Shown piece by piece: positions 44,274 through 53,241 of a DNA stretch of 64,000 nucleotides. The notes beneath the pieces are model-generated. The model did not search any database. It was given only the letters and a program-made list of their open reading frames with translations, and was not told where the DNA came from. The DNA is from Streptomyces shenzhenensis. Lineage in GTDB: Bacteria; Actinomycetota; Actinomycetes; Streptomycetales; Streptomycetaceae. The stretch is from contig NZ_PENI01000009.1 of NCBI RefSeq assembly GCF_003688995.1, positions 62,001 to 126,000 on the forward strand. The letters run 5' to 3'. A program made the translations under genes and the position numbers. Positions within the stretch are counted from its first letter, which is position 1; every line of letters begins with the position of its first letter.

Positions 44274-45452
44274 ATGCGGAGTTCAGACGTCGTCATCGTG
44301 GGGGCCGGGATCGTCGGGGCCGCCGTTGCCAGGCGGTTGGTCCTGGGCGGGTTCCGGGTCACCGTGCTGGATCGTGGCGCGTCCGCCGGCGGGACGTCGT
44401 CCAGCGGTGAGGGCAACATTCTCGTGTCCGACAAGGGTCCCGGTGCCGAGCTCGATCTCGCGGTGCTGTCCGGCCGCCGCTGGACGGAACTCGCCGCCGG
44501 GCTTCGCGCGGAGCTCGGTTCGGGCTTTCCTGACCTGGAGTTCGAGGCGAAGGGCGGCCTGGTGGTCGCGACGACCGCGGCGGGGGCGGACGCTCTGCTC
44601 GCCTTCGCGTCCACGCAGCGCGGCGCGGGTGTCGACGCCCGTCCGGTGACCGCCGCGGAGGCGGCCGAACTGGAACCCGACCTCACGCCGCAGGTCGCCG
44701 CGGCCGTTCTCTATCCCGGTGACGCCCAGGTGCAGCCGGCTGTCGCGACCGAGGCTCTGCTCGCGTCGGCCCGCCGGCACGGCGCGCAGGTGCGGCAGGG
44801 TGTCACCGTGCGCGGCGGCATCGTCTCCAAGGGACGGCTCGTCGGCGTGGATACCAGTGCCGGGCCCGTCCACGCCGAGCATACGGTCGTGGCCGCCGGG
44901 CCCTGGTCGGCCGAGGTCGCCGCGAGTCTCGGTGTGCGTCTACCGGTGCTGCCCCGGCGCGGGACCGTGCTGGTGACCGCGCGGATGCCGCGCCGTATCC
45001 GGCACAAGGTGTATGACGCCGACTATGTCGGTGCCGTCGAGTCGGCGGCGGCGGCCCTGCAGACCTCCAGTGTTGTCGAGTCGACGGCGGCCGGGACCGT
45101 GCTCATCGGCTCGTCGCGGGAGCGCCGTGGGTTCGACGGGCGGATCGAGGCCGCGGTGGTCGGTGAACTGGCCGGCAAGGCGATGCTTCTCTTCCCTTTC
45201 CTGGCCGGTGTTCCGGTCATGCGGGCGTACGGCGGGTTCCGGCCGTATGTGCCTGATCATCTCCCGGTCATCGGGCCCGATCCCCGCCTGCCCGGCCTGT
45301 GGCACGCGACCGGACACGAGGGCGCGGGCATCGGGCTGGCACCCGGTACGGCGGACCTGATCGGCGCGCTCATGGCGGGGGAGGAGCCCGAGATCCCGGC
45401 CGCCCCTTATGCCGTGACCCGTCCGTCCCTGAAGGAGGAGACGACCGGATGA
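44274..45452 (+). CDS. FAD-dependent D-amino-acid (D-hydroxyproline) dehydrogenase, beta-type subunit
   Basis: A 392-residue DAO-family flavoprotein: N-terminal DVVIVGAGIVGAAVARRLVL for FAD, GGTSSSGEGNILVSDK, and C-terminal GGFRPYVPDHLPVIGP followed by LWHATGHEGAGIGLAPGTAD. Together with the next two genes it forms the three-subunit arrangement known for D-hydroxyproline dehydrogenases and related heteromeric amine dehydrogenases. It should oxidise cis-4-hydroxy-D-proline to pyrroline-4-hydroxy-2-carboxylate. The stop overlaps the next start (ATGA). The start lacks a visible ribosome site. Confidence 0.87.
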   Translation: MRSSDVVIVGAGIVGAAVARRLVLGGFRVTVLDRGASAGGTSSSGEGNILVSDKGPGAELDLAVLSGRRWTELAAGLRAELGSGFPDLEFEAKGGLVVATTAAGADALLAFASTQRGAGVDARPVTAAEAAELEPDLTPQVAAAVLYPGDAQVQPAVATEALLASARRHGAQVRQGVTVRGGIVSKGRLVGVDTSAGPVHAEHTVVAAGPWSAEVAASLGVRLPVLPRRGTVLVTARMPRRIRHKVYDADYVGAVESAAAALQTSSVVESTAAGTVLIGSSRERRGFDGRIEAAVVGELAGKAMLLFPFLAGVPVMRAYGGFRPYVPDHLPVIGPDPRLPGLWHATGHEGAGIGLAPGTADLIGALMAGEEPEIPAAPYAVTRPSLKEETTG

Positions 45453-45709
45453 AGATCTGTGTGACCGTGGACGGTGAACGGCTGGACGCCTGGCAGGGGC
45501 AGACGGTTGCCGGGTTGCTGATGTCGCGTGGCCGAGTCTCCTGGCGTACGACGGCCGGGGCCGGCCGTCCCCGCGGCCTGTTCTGCGGTATCGGTGTCTG
45601 CTTCGACTGCCTGGTGACGGTGAACGGGCTCGGCGATGTGCGTGCCTGTCAGCGTCTGGTGGCCGACGGCGATGTCGTCGAGACGGGGGCGGCTGATGAG
45701 AAGCGTTGA
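45449..45709 (+). CDS. (2Fe-2S)-binding subunit of the hydroxyproline dehydrogenase
   Basis: An 86-residue small ferredoxin-like protein: KICVTVDGERLDAWQGQTVA, then GLFCGIGVCFDCLVTVNG and RACQRLV, giving the plant-type C-x4-C-x2-C...C cluster ligands. Equivalent small subunits sit between the two flavoprotein subunits in proline and hydroxyproline dehydrogenase complexes. It overlaps the gene before it by 4 bp and the gene after it by 14 bp. Confidence 0.9.
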   Translation: MKICVTVDGERLDAWQGQTVAGLLMSRGRVSWRTTAGAGRPRGLFCGIGVCFDCLVTVNGLGDVRACQRLVADGDVVETGAADEKR

Positions 45710-47108
45710 CGTGCTGGTGATCGGAGCGGGACCGGCCGGGCTGGCCGCGGCCCATGCGGCCCGACGGGCCGGCGCCCGGGTGGTGCTGCTCGACGCGTCG
45801 GCCGTGGTGGGCGGCCAGTTCTGGCGGCATCCGCCGGCCGGGAGTTCCGCCGCGGACAGCCTTGCGCTGCAGCACAAGTGGGACGGGTTCACCGCGCTGC
45901 GGGCAGCACTGACCGAAGACCCCGGCTGTGAGGTCGTCACCGGCGCCCAGGTCTGGGCGGTGGACCGCCGTGACGCGGGGCCGCCGGTCGTGCACGCGCT
46001 GGTCGGGCCGGCCGACGGCGGTGATCGCCGGCGCCGGGTCTTCGAACCACGTGCTCTGGTGCTTGCCACCGGTGCGCACGAGCGCACGCTGCCGTTCCCG
46101 GGCTGGGACCTGCCGGGTGTCTGTACGGCCGGTGCCGCGCAGGCGATGGCCAAGGGCGAGGGTGTCGCCGTGGGCAGGCGGGTGCTGGTCGCGGGCACCG
46201 GGCCGTTCCTGCTTCCGGTCGCCGCGGGCCTCATCCATGTGGGCGCGACCGTGGCCGGTGTCGTCGAGGCGAGCAGCCGGCGGCGGATCGCCCGCGGCTG
46301 GCTGCCCCGCCCCCACCGGATGAGGCCGAAAGACCTGCTGGCCAAGTCGGCCGAACTGGGCGGATACGTGCGTACGTTGGCCGCACACCGTGTTCCCTAC
46401 CGCACCGGGGCGGCCGTGGTGGCCGCGCACGGCGAGGACCGGGTGACCGCGGTCACCGTGGCCCGGATCACCGAGGACTGGACGCCTGTGCCGGGCACCG
46501 GGCGACGTGTCGAGGTCGACGCGGTGTGTGTCGGCCACGGATTCGTGCCGCGTACGGAGCTCGCCATCTCCGCGGGCTGCGCGCTCGCCGCCGACGGGAG
46601 TGTGCGTGTCGACGACGGGCAGCGCACCTCTGTGCCGGGTGTCTATGCGGCCGGTGAGATCACCGGCATCGGCGGTGCCGACCTGGCCCTCGCCGAAGGT
46701 GCGGCGGCCGGGCGGGCCGCGGCGGGCGCGGCCGGACAGACTGCGGTGGGCGGGGCCGTGAGCACAGCTGAGGTGGCCCGCCACCGCGCTTTCGCCGCGC
46801 GCATGCACCGCGCGCACGGCATCCGGCCCGGCTGGACGTCCTGGGTCGGTGACAGCACGGTCGTGTGCCGCTGTGAGGAGGTGACCGCCGGGCAGGTGCG
46901 TGCCGCGCTCGCCGAGACCGGGACGTGCGGTCTGCGCTCTCTCAAGCTCAGCTCGCGTGTCGGCCTCGGTATGTGCCAGGGCCGTACCTGCGGGCGGAAC
47001 GTCGAAGACCTTCTTCCCGGCCCGCTGCTGGATGCGGGACGCATGGCGAATCGCCCGATCGCCGTCCCGGTCCGGCTCGGCGAGATCGCCACCACCCCCA
47101 CCGAATGA
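45696..47108 (+). CDS. NAD(P)/FAD-binding alpha-type subunit of the hydroxyproline dehydrogenase
   Basis: A 470-residue flavoprotein: VDVLVIGAGPAGLAAAHAAR (FAD), VGGQFWRHPP, ALVLATGAHERTLPFPGWDL, VLVAGTGPFLLPVAAGL (second dinucleotide site) and GVYAAGEITGIGGADLALAE. The C-terminal region has a BFD-like [2Fe-2S] domain with VVCRCEEVTAGQV and GLGMCQGRTCGRNVEDLL. This matches the large subunit of hydrogen-cyanide-synthase/hydroxyproline-dehydrogenase-type complexes. The stop lies at the edge of a short tandem repeat. Confidence 0.88.
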   Translation: MRSVDVLVIGAGPAGLAAAHAARRAGARVVLLDASAVVGGQFWRHPPAGSSAADSLALQHKWDGFTALRAALTEDPGCEVVTGAQVWAVDRRDAGPPVVHALVGPADGGDRRRRVFEPRALVLATGAHERTLPFPGWDLPGVCTAGAAQAMAKGEGVAVGRRVLVAGTGPFLLPVAAGLIHVGATVAGVVEASSRRRIARGWLPRPHRMRPKDLLAKSAELGGYVRTLAAHRVPYRTGAAVVAAHGEDRVTAVTVARITEDWTPVPGTGRRVEVDAVCVGHGFVPRTELAISAGCALAADGSVRVDDGQRTSVPGVYAAGEITGIGGADLALAEGAAAGRAAAGAAGQTAVGGAVSTAEVARHRAFAARMHRAHGIRPGWTSWVGDSTVVCRCEEVTAGQVRAALAETGTCGLRSLKLSSRVGLGMCQGRTCGRNVEDLLPGPLLDAGRMANRPIAVPVRLGEIATTPTE

Positions 47109-47166
47109 CCACCGCCCCACTGAATGACCACAGTCCCACTGAATGACCACGACCCCCACTGAAGGA
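47097..47166. repeat. Tandem repeat of about 19 bp spanning the intergenic space
   Basis: Three to four copies of a CCCACTGAATGACCAC-like unit with 3-4 bp spacers run from the end of the dehydrogenase gene to the ribosome site (AAGGAG) of the next gene. The first copy supplies the TGA stop, and each later copy repeats TGA. Confidence 0.75.
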
Positions 47167-47176
47167 GAGCCAGAAC

Positions 47177-48106
47177 ATGACCAGCAAGGGATTCGACCTC
47201 GGCGGTGTCATCGTTGCGACGCCGATGTTCTACAAGGAGGACAGTTCCGCCCCCGCGGGTCTGGCCGTCGACTACGACCGTTATGCCGAGCACTGCGACT
47301 GGCTGATCAGCAACGGCTGCCGCGGTGTCGGACCGAACGGTTCGCTCGGCGAGTACTCGTCGCTGACCGACGAGGAGCGGCGCCGTGTGGTGCAGGTGGC
47401 CGTCGAGGCGGTCGGCGGGCGCGGCCTGGTGGTGGCCGGCGTGCACGGCGCGGGCTGGCACCAGGCCAGGCACTGGGCCGAGCTGGCCAAGGCGGACGGC
47501 GCCGACGGCGTGCTCGCCCTGCCGCCGATCCTCTACCGGGCCAGCGACGAGGAGGTCGTCGACCACTACCGGCACATCGCCGAGGCCGGCCTGCCGATGA
47601 TGGTCTACAACAACCCGTTCGACACCAAGGTCGATCTGGTGCCGGAACTGGTCGCCAGGCTCGCCGAGATCGACGAGGTGGTGGCGATCAAGGAGTTCAG
47701 CACGGATGTCCGGCGGGCCTTCGCGATCCGTGAGCTGTGCGACATCGACGTCATCGCGGGCGCTGACGATGTGCTTCTGGAGCTGATGGTCGACGGTGCG
47801 GTGGGCTGGTTCGCCGGTTTCCCCAACACGTTCCCGGCGGAGTCCGTCGAGATCTACGAGCACATGGTGGCCGGCCGCTACGAGCAGGCGCGTGAGCTCT
47901 ACAAGCAGCTGGTCGCGGTGTTCCGGTGGGACTCGCGGACGGAGTTCGTGCAGGCCATCAAGCTGGGGATGGACATGGTCGGCCGGTTCGGCGGTCCGTG
48001 CCGGCCGCCGCGCGGGCCGCTCACCCCGGCCCATGAGAAGCAGGTGCGGGCCGCCATGGAACGCGCGATCTCCGGGATCGCCGCGCTGTCGGCGGAAGCG
48101 GTCTGA
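47177..48106 (+). CDS. Pyrroline-4-hydroxy-2-carboxylate deaminase (DHDPS/NAL family)
   Basis: A 309-residue class I aldolase-fold enzyme. The substrate loop GPNGSLGEYSSLTDEER stands in the place of GTTGE, the tyrosine motif is MMVYNNPFDTK, and the Schiff-base lysine is in EVVAIKEFSTD (about residue 171). Within a hydroxyproline operon this family member converts pyrroline-4-hydroxy-2-carboxylate to 2-oxoglutarate semialdehyde with loss of ammonia. A ribosome site, GAAGGAGAG, precedes the ATG. The next gene starts 1 bp after the stop. Confidence 0.87.
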   Translation: MTSKGFDLGGVIVATPMFYKEDSSAPAGLAVDYDRYAEHCDWLISNGCRGVGPNGSLGEYSSLTDEERRRVVQVAVEAVGGRGLVVAGVHGAGWHQARHWAELAKADGADGVLALPPILYRASDEEVVDHYRHIAEAGLPMMVYNNPFDTKVDLVPELVARLAEIDEVVAIKEFSTDVRRAFAIRELCDIDVIAGADDVLLELMVDGAVGWFAGFPNTFPAESVEIYEHMVAGRYEQARELYKQLVAVFRWDSRTEFVQAIKLGMDMVGRFGGPCRPPRGPLTPAHEKQVRAAMERAISGIAALSAEAV

Positions 48107-48107
48107 C

Positions 48108-49109
48108 ATGCGGGCCGAGCGGCTGTTCTCGGCGGTCGACTCACACACCGAGGGCATGCCCACCCGGGTGGTCACCGGCGGGATGGGCGTCGTTCCCGGT
48201 GCGACGATGAACGAGCGCCGGCTGTACTTCATGGAGCATCTCGACGACGTCCGCCGCCTGCTGATGAACGAGCCGCGCGGGCACGCCGCGATGAGCGGGG
48301 CGATCCTGCAGCCGCCGACCCGGCCGGACGCCGATTTCGGGGTGCTGTTCATCGAGGTGTCCGGGTGTCTGCCGATGTGCGGGCACGGGACGATCGGCGT
48401 GGCCACGGTGCTCGTCGAGACCGGCATGGTCGCGGTCACCGAGCCGGCCACCGTCATCCGGCTGGACACCCCGGCCGGGCTGGTGGTGGCGACGGTCCAG
48501 GTCAGCGACGGGCATGCCGAGTCGGTGACGCTGGAGAACGTGCCGGCGTACAGCGACCGGCTGGACGCGTCGGTCGAGGTGCCGGGGTTCGGCCGGGTGC
48601 CCTACAGCCTGGCCTTCGGCGGCAACTTCTACGCGATGGTCGACCTGGACGCGGTCGGGCTGCCGTTCGACCGGGCCCGCAAGACCGAGATCCTCACCGC
48701 GGGGCTGGCCGTCATGGAGGCGATCAACACCCAGGCGCCGCCGAAGCATCCGGAGATCGCCGGCCTGGACCACTGCCACCACGTGGAGTTCATCGCGCCG
48801 GGCTCGACGGCCCGGCACTCCCGGCACGCGATGGCGATCTACCCCGGCTGGTTCGACCGGTCGCCGTGCGGCACGGGGACGTCGGCGCGGATGGCCGAGC
48901 TGTGGGCCCGCGGCGAACTGGAGATCGGCGCCGACTTCGTCAACGAGTCGTTCATCGGCAGCCGGTTCACCGGGCGGCTGACGAGGGAGACGACGGTCGG
49001 CCCGCACGCCGCCGTCGTGCCGACCGTCACCGGCCGCGCCTGGGTCACCGGGCTTGGGCAGTACCTGCTCGACCCGTCGGACCCGTACCCGGCCGGCTTC
49101 GAGTTCTGA
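48108..49109 (+). CDS. 4-hydroxyproline 2-epimerase (proline racemase family)
   Basis: A 333-residue diaminopimelate-epimerase-fold protein of the proline racemase family. Both catalytic cysteines are present, in LPMCGHGTIGVATVL (about residue 90) and DRSPCGTGTSARMAEL (about 254). Two cysteines indicate a racemase/epimerase rather than the Cys/Thr dehydratase. In this context it should convert trans-4-hydroxy-L-proline to cis-4-hydroxy-D-proline, the substrate of the dehydrogenase encoded upstream. Confidence 0.92.
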   Translation: MRAERLFSAVDSHTEGMPTRVVTGGMGVVPGATMNERRLYFMEHLDDVRRLLMNEPRGHAAMSGAILQPPTRPDADFGVLFIEVSGCLPMCGHGTIGVATVLVETGMVAVTEPATVIRLDTPAGLVVATVQVSDGHAESVTLENVPAYSDRLDASVEVPGFGRVPYSLAFGGNFYAMVDLDAVGLPFDRARKTEILTAGLAVMEAINTQAPPKHPEIAGLDHCHHVEFIAPGSTARHSRHAMAIYPGWFDRSPCGTGTSARMAELWARGELEIGADFVNESFIGSRFTGRLTRETTVGPHAAVVPTVTGRAWVTGLGQYLLDPSDPYPAGFEF

Positions 49110-49131
49110 GAACGTTCTTCGAGGAAGACAC

Positions 49132-50573
49132 ATGGACGTGACCGAGACCTCGCCCGCCGTGCGGGCCGGCATGCTCAACGCGATCGCGGACGAGCTGACG
49201 GCCGCGGCGGGCGAGCTGATACCGCAGGCGATGGCCGAGACCCACCTGGCCGAGGCACGGCTGGCCGGAGAGCTGAAACGCACGGTGGTGCAGCTGAGGA
49301 TGTTCGCCGACGTCTGCGCCGAGGGGGAGTTCCTGGATGTGCGCATCGACGAGGCCGACCCGGGATTCGTCCTGGGCCCCCGGCCCGACCTGCGGCGGTT
49401 CAACCTGCCGGTGGGCCCGGTGCTGGTGTTCGCCGCGAGCAACTTCCCGTTCGCGTTCTCGGTCGCCGGCGGCGATACGGCCTCCGCACTGGCCGCCGGC
49501 TGTCCCGTGATCCTCAAGGCGCACCCCGGCCATCCGCGCCTGTCCGCGCTGACCGCCCAGAAGGTGCGGTCCGCGCTGGTCAGGACCGGCCTGCCCGCGG
49601 ATTCGAGGTGGTTTACGACCAGGACGCCGCCGTACAGGTGCTGCGCGACGAACGGACCGCCGCGGCGGCGTTCACCGGTTCCTTCACGGCGGGCCGGCTG
49701 CTCGCCCGGATCGCCGCCGGACGCGAGCGACCGATCCCGTTCTACGGCGAACTGGGCAGCGTGAACCCGGTCGTGGTGACGCCTGACGCACTGGCCGAAC
49801 GGGCCGGCGCGATCGCATCAGGCTTCGTCGCCAGCGTGTCCGGTTCGGCCGGGCAACTGTGCACCAAGCCCGGCTTCCTGTTCCTGCCGGACGGCCACGG
49901 CCTCGCCCAGCGGCTCGGGGCGGCGGCGGACGCGGTGCCGGGCCACCCGCTGCTGCACGAGGGCATCGCCGCCGCCTACACCGGGCGCCGCGCCGCCGTG
50001 CTCGCGGCCCGTGGCGTGTCCGTGCTGGCCGAGGGCGCCGTGGAGACAGGACCGGACGGCCTCAGCCGGGCCGCGCCGACCCTGGTGGAGGTGGGCCTCG
50101 ACGATCTGCTGGACCAGCGTGGCGCACTGCTGGACGAGGCGTTCGGCCCGCTGTCGGTCGTCGTGCCCTATGCACCGGACCGGCCCGATCTGCTGGTGGA
50201 CGCGGTCGGCGAGCTGTTCCCCGGCGCGCTGACGGGCACGGTGCACCGCGGCGCCGGGGAGGACCACGCGTGGCTGCGAAGGCTCGTCGTGGTGCTGAGG
50301 GACCGTGTGGGCCGGTTGCTGTTCGACGGCTGGCCGACGGGGGTCGCGGTGACTCCCGCGATGCAGCACGGTGGTCCCTATCCGGCCACCACCGCCCCGG
50401 CGACGACATCCGTCGGCACGGCGGCGATTCAGCGCTTCCTGCGCCCGGTGACCTTCCAGAACTGCCCGCCGGAGCTGCTGCCTGCGGCGTTGCGGGACGA
50501 CAACCCCTGGCGGGTACCCCAGCGCCGTGCGCTCGCCGGTGCGTCGCTGAACTGGGGAAACCACTCCGTCTGA
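49132..50573 (+). pseudogene. 2-oxoglutarate semialdehyde dehydrogenase, single frameshift
   Basis: The first frame runs from the ATG at 49132 to about 49600 (PVLVFAASNFPFAFSVAGGD, then CPVILKAHPGHP). The second frame takes over with EVVYDQDAAVQVLRDERTAA, TGSFTAGRLLA, PIPFYGELGSVNPVVV (glutamate) and SGSAGQLCTKPG (nucleophile cysteine), and ends normally. Joined, it is a full-length aldehyde dehydrogenase of the 2,5-dioxovalerate type, which completes hydroxyproline breakdown to 2-oxoglutarate. All active-site blocks are intact and only one base change at about 49595-49603 is needed. A sequencing error or a very recent lesion is likely. Confidence 0.8.
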
Positions 50574-50627
50574 CACCGCTGGCCGAAACAGAGTTGTTAC
50601 CGTCGCTCTCTTCCGCCATGAGTGCGG

Positions 50628-50640
50628 TGTGACATATTAC
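50628..50640 (+). promoter_or_regulatory. GntR-type operator, site 2
   Basis: TGTGACATATTAC matches the elements at 44257 and 60230. It lies 31 bp upstream of the ATG of the importer gene, probably over the -10 region, with a good ribosome site (GGAGG, 50660-50664) further down. Confidence 0.55.
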
Positions 50641-50671
50641 TACGCCATAGCAATCTACCGGAGGTTCTCCG

Positions 50672-51688
50672 ATGAACAGTTTGCGCATCTCCGGCACTGT
50701 GGCGCTGACCGCCACCGCCCTCCTCCTCACCGGCTGCGGTGCCGCCGATTCGACCGGCTCGAACGGCGGCACCCTCAAGGTGGCCGTGCTCGCCGCCTCC
50801 AGCCAGAACGGCTACAACCAGGCCGTCTACCAAGGCGTCCAGGAGGCCGCGGCCGCATCCGGCAAGAAGATCAGCCTGAAACTCCTCGACGGCCAGTTCG
50901 ACTCGAACACACAGCTGTCGCAGCTCCAGAACGTCACCAGCACCGGCGACTACGACGGCGTCGTCGTCGTGCCCAACGACGGCGTCGGCCTGGCAGCGGC
51001 ATTCCCGCTGTCCCGGAAGATCCCCGTCGCGACGGTCCTCAACCCCGTAGGACCGGACATCAACAAGATGGAACCGCAGGTCGACGGCGTGGTCACCACC
51101 GTCGGCGTGCCGCCCACCACGGCTGCGGAGAAGCAGGCAGAGGGTGTGGCCACCTACTGCGCCGACATCAATCCCTGCAACGTCGTACTGCTGGTCGGCA
51201 ATCTGTCGACACCGCTCGACGTGGCCCGCCGTGACGCCTACAAGAAGGTCCTCGGCACCCACTCCAACATCAAGGTGGTCAGCACGGTCGAGGGCCAGTA
51301 CGACCGGGACACCTCGCTCAAGGCGATCAGCAACGTGCTCCAGGCCCACAAGGACGTCAACGTCATCCTGTCCAACGCCGACCAGGAGGCCGCCGGCGCC
51401 CAGATCGCCCTGCAGAACGCGGGCATCAAACCGAGCAGCATCTATCTGACCGGCGCCGGCGGCACCAAGGACGCCGTGGCCGCCGTCCGCGCCGGCACCT
51501 GGAAGGCGGCCTACGTCAACTTCCCCGTCAGCATGGGCAAGGCCGCCATGGAACAGCTGGTCAAGGCCATGGACGGGGGCACCGCGAAGGCCGTCGTCAA
51601 CGCGGACGAGGTCGGCGCGACCGAGCCGTACGCGACCAAGGAGACGCTGGCCAAGACCCCCGACTTCACCGGCGAGTGGAACGGCTGA
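50672..51688 (+). CDS. Sugar-type ABC importer substrate-binding lipoprotein
   Basis: A 338-residue periplasmic-binding protein of the ribose/LacI type. The lipoprotein signal LTATALLLTGCGAADS is followed by LKVAVLAASSQNGYNQAVYQ, YDGVVVVPNDGVGLAAAF, and VNVILSNADQEAAGAQIALQ with two alternating alpha/beta lobes. It should deliver the ligand to the ATPase/permease encoded next. The operon context (hydroxyproline and hydantoinase genes) suggests a cyclic amino acid derivative rather than a sugar. A promoter with an operator precedes it. Confidence 0.92.
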   Translation: MNSLRISGTVALTATALLLTGCGAADSTGSNGGTLKVAVLAASSQNGYNQAVYQGVQEAAAASGKKISLKLLDGQFDSNTQLSQLQNVTSTGDYDGVVVVPNDGVGLAAAFPLSRKIPVATVLNPVGPDINKMEPQVDGVVTTVGVPPTTAAEKQAEGVATYCADINPCNVVLLVGNLSTPLDVARRDAYKKVLGTHSNIKVVSTVEGQYDRDTSLKAISNVLQAHKDVNVILSNADQEAAGAQIALQNAGIKPSSIYLTGAGGTKDAVAAVRAGTWKAAYVNFPVSMGKAAMEQLVKAMDGGTAKAVVNADEVGATEPYATKETLAKTPDFTGEWNG

Positions 51689-51693
51689 CGCCG

Positions 51694-53241
51694 ATGGCCA
51701 CCGCCCAGCCGGTCATCGAACTCACCGGCATCACCAAACGGTTCGGCGGCACAGTGGCCCTGGACGATGTACACCTGGCCGTGCACGCGGGCAGCGTGCA
51801 CGCCCTGGTCGGGGAGAACGGGGCAGGAAAGTCCACCCTCGGCAAGATCGCATCCGGCATCTACACACCCGACACGGGCCGCATCGCCGTCGACGGGCAG
51901 CCGGTCGGACGCTGGGACACGGTACGGGCACAGCGCCGCGGGATCGTGATGATCGCGCAGGAACTGTCCCTCGTACCGGACCTGACGGTCGCTCAGAACG
52001 TGTTCCTCGGCATCGAGCAGAGCACATTCGGTCTCCTGCGCCGCGACCACGGCCGCCGGTTCGCCGCTCTCGACGAGATGGCCGGGTTCGGCCTCGACCC
52101 GGAGGCACGGGTGGGCGACCTGCGCATCGCCGACCAGCAGAAGGTGGAGATCCTGCGCGCCCTGGCCCGCGAGGCCAAGGTGATCGTGATGGACGAGCCG
52201 ACCTCGTCGCTCACCGCGCACGAGACCCGGCGGCTGCACGAGGTGATCCGCCTGCTCACCACGCAGGGACGGGCGGTCGTCTATGTGTCGCACTTCCTCG
52301 ACTCCGTGCTCGAGGTCAGCGACACCGTCACGGTGATGCGTGACGGCCGCCGGATCCGCACCGCACCCGCGGCGGACCAGACCAAATCGTCCCTGGTGGA
52401 GGCGATGCTCGGCCGGGAGCTCGCCGTCTCGTTCCCGGCACTGCCGCCCGCGCCCCACCCCGGCACCGAACCGCTGCTCAAGGTGGAGGCGCTGGCCAGC
52501 GACCGGGGCGTGAAACGGGCCTCGTTCGAGGTACGGCCTGGCGAGATCGTCGGGCTGCTGGGGCTGGTCGGCTCCGGGCGCACGGAAATCGCCCGCGCCC
52601 TGATCGGCGCGGACCGGGTCACCGCCGGGCGCGTCACCCTGGCCGGCCGCGCCCTCGGCCGCACGACACCGCGGCACAGCCGTGACGCGGGCCTGGTGCT
52701 GGTCCCCGAGGACCGGCACGGGCAGGGCCTCGTGCTCCAGCGCAGCGTCACCGAGAACATGACACTCGCCTCGCTGGGCCGCTTCTCCCGGCTCGGCGTG
52801 ATCGACCGGCGGGCGGTCAGCAGGCAGGTCGACGAACTGGTCCGCCGGCTGGAACTGCGCCCCGCCAGGCCCGAATTGCCGGTACAGAGCTTCTCCGGCG
52901 GCAACCAGCAGAAGGCGCTGATCGCCAAGTGGCTGGTCGGCGACCCGAAGCTGGTGATTCTCGACGAGCCGACCCGCGGCGTCGACGTCGGCGCCAAGCT
53001 CGCCATCTACGAACTCATCGCGGACCTGGCGGCCCGCGGCATCGGAGTACTGCTGATCTCCTCGGAACACGAGGAAGTGCTCGGCCTCGCCCACCGGGCC
53101 CATCTGGTCAGCCGCGGCGAGGTCCTCGACGAGGTGGACCCGCGCCACCTGGCCGTCGAAGACGTCCTGCGGCGGCTGTTCGACGTCGCGGACACGGCCC
53201 CAGCAGGCGACGCAGGAAAGGCAAAGGAGCCCAGCCCATGA
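51694..53241 (+). CDS. ABC importer ATPase (RbsA type, two ATP-binding domains)
   Basis: A 515-residue tandem ATPase. The first half has Walker A in GENGAGKSTLGKIASGIY and Walker B in VIVMDEPTSSLTAHET. The second half has the usual degenerate P-loop (LGLVGSGRTEIARAL), the signature FSGGNQQKALIAKWLVGDP and Walker B VILDEPTRGVDVGAK. This is the architecture of ribose/galactose-type importers. The ATG at 51694 follows the upstream stop by 5 bp; a GTG at 51676 inside that gene is less likely. The stop overlaps the permease start (ATGA). Confidence 0.93.
   Translation: MATAQPVIELTGITKRFGGTVALDDVHLAVHAGSVHALVGENGAGKSTLGKIASGIYTPDTGRIAVDGQPVGRWDTVRAQRRGIVMIAQELSLVPDLTVAQNVFLGIEQSTFGLLRRDHGRRFAALDEMAGFGLDPEARVGDLRIADQQKVEILRALAREAKVIVMDEPTSSLTAHETRRLHEVIRLLTTQGRAVVYVSHFLDSVLEVSDTVTVMRDGRRIRTAPAADQTKSSLVEAMLGRELAVSFPALPPAPHPGTEPLLKVEALASDRGVKRASFEVRPGEIVGLLGLVGSGRTEIARALIGADRVTAGRVTLAGRALGRTTPRHSRDAGLVLVPEDRHGQGLVLQRSVTENMTLASLGRFSRLGVIDRRAVSRQVDELVRRLELRPARPELPVQSFSGGNQQKALIAKWLVGDPKLVILDEPTRGVDVGAKLAIYELIADLAARGIGVLLISSEHEEVLGLAHRAHLVSRGEVLDEVDPRHLAVEDVLRRLFDVADTAPAGDAGKAKEPSP

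Noticed and set aside
49132..50573. Programmed frameshifting in the aldehyde dehydrogenase
   Set aside because: No slippery heptamer or downstream pseudoknot was evident, and this enzyme family is not known to use it; error or mutation is simpler.
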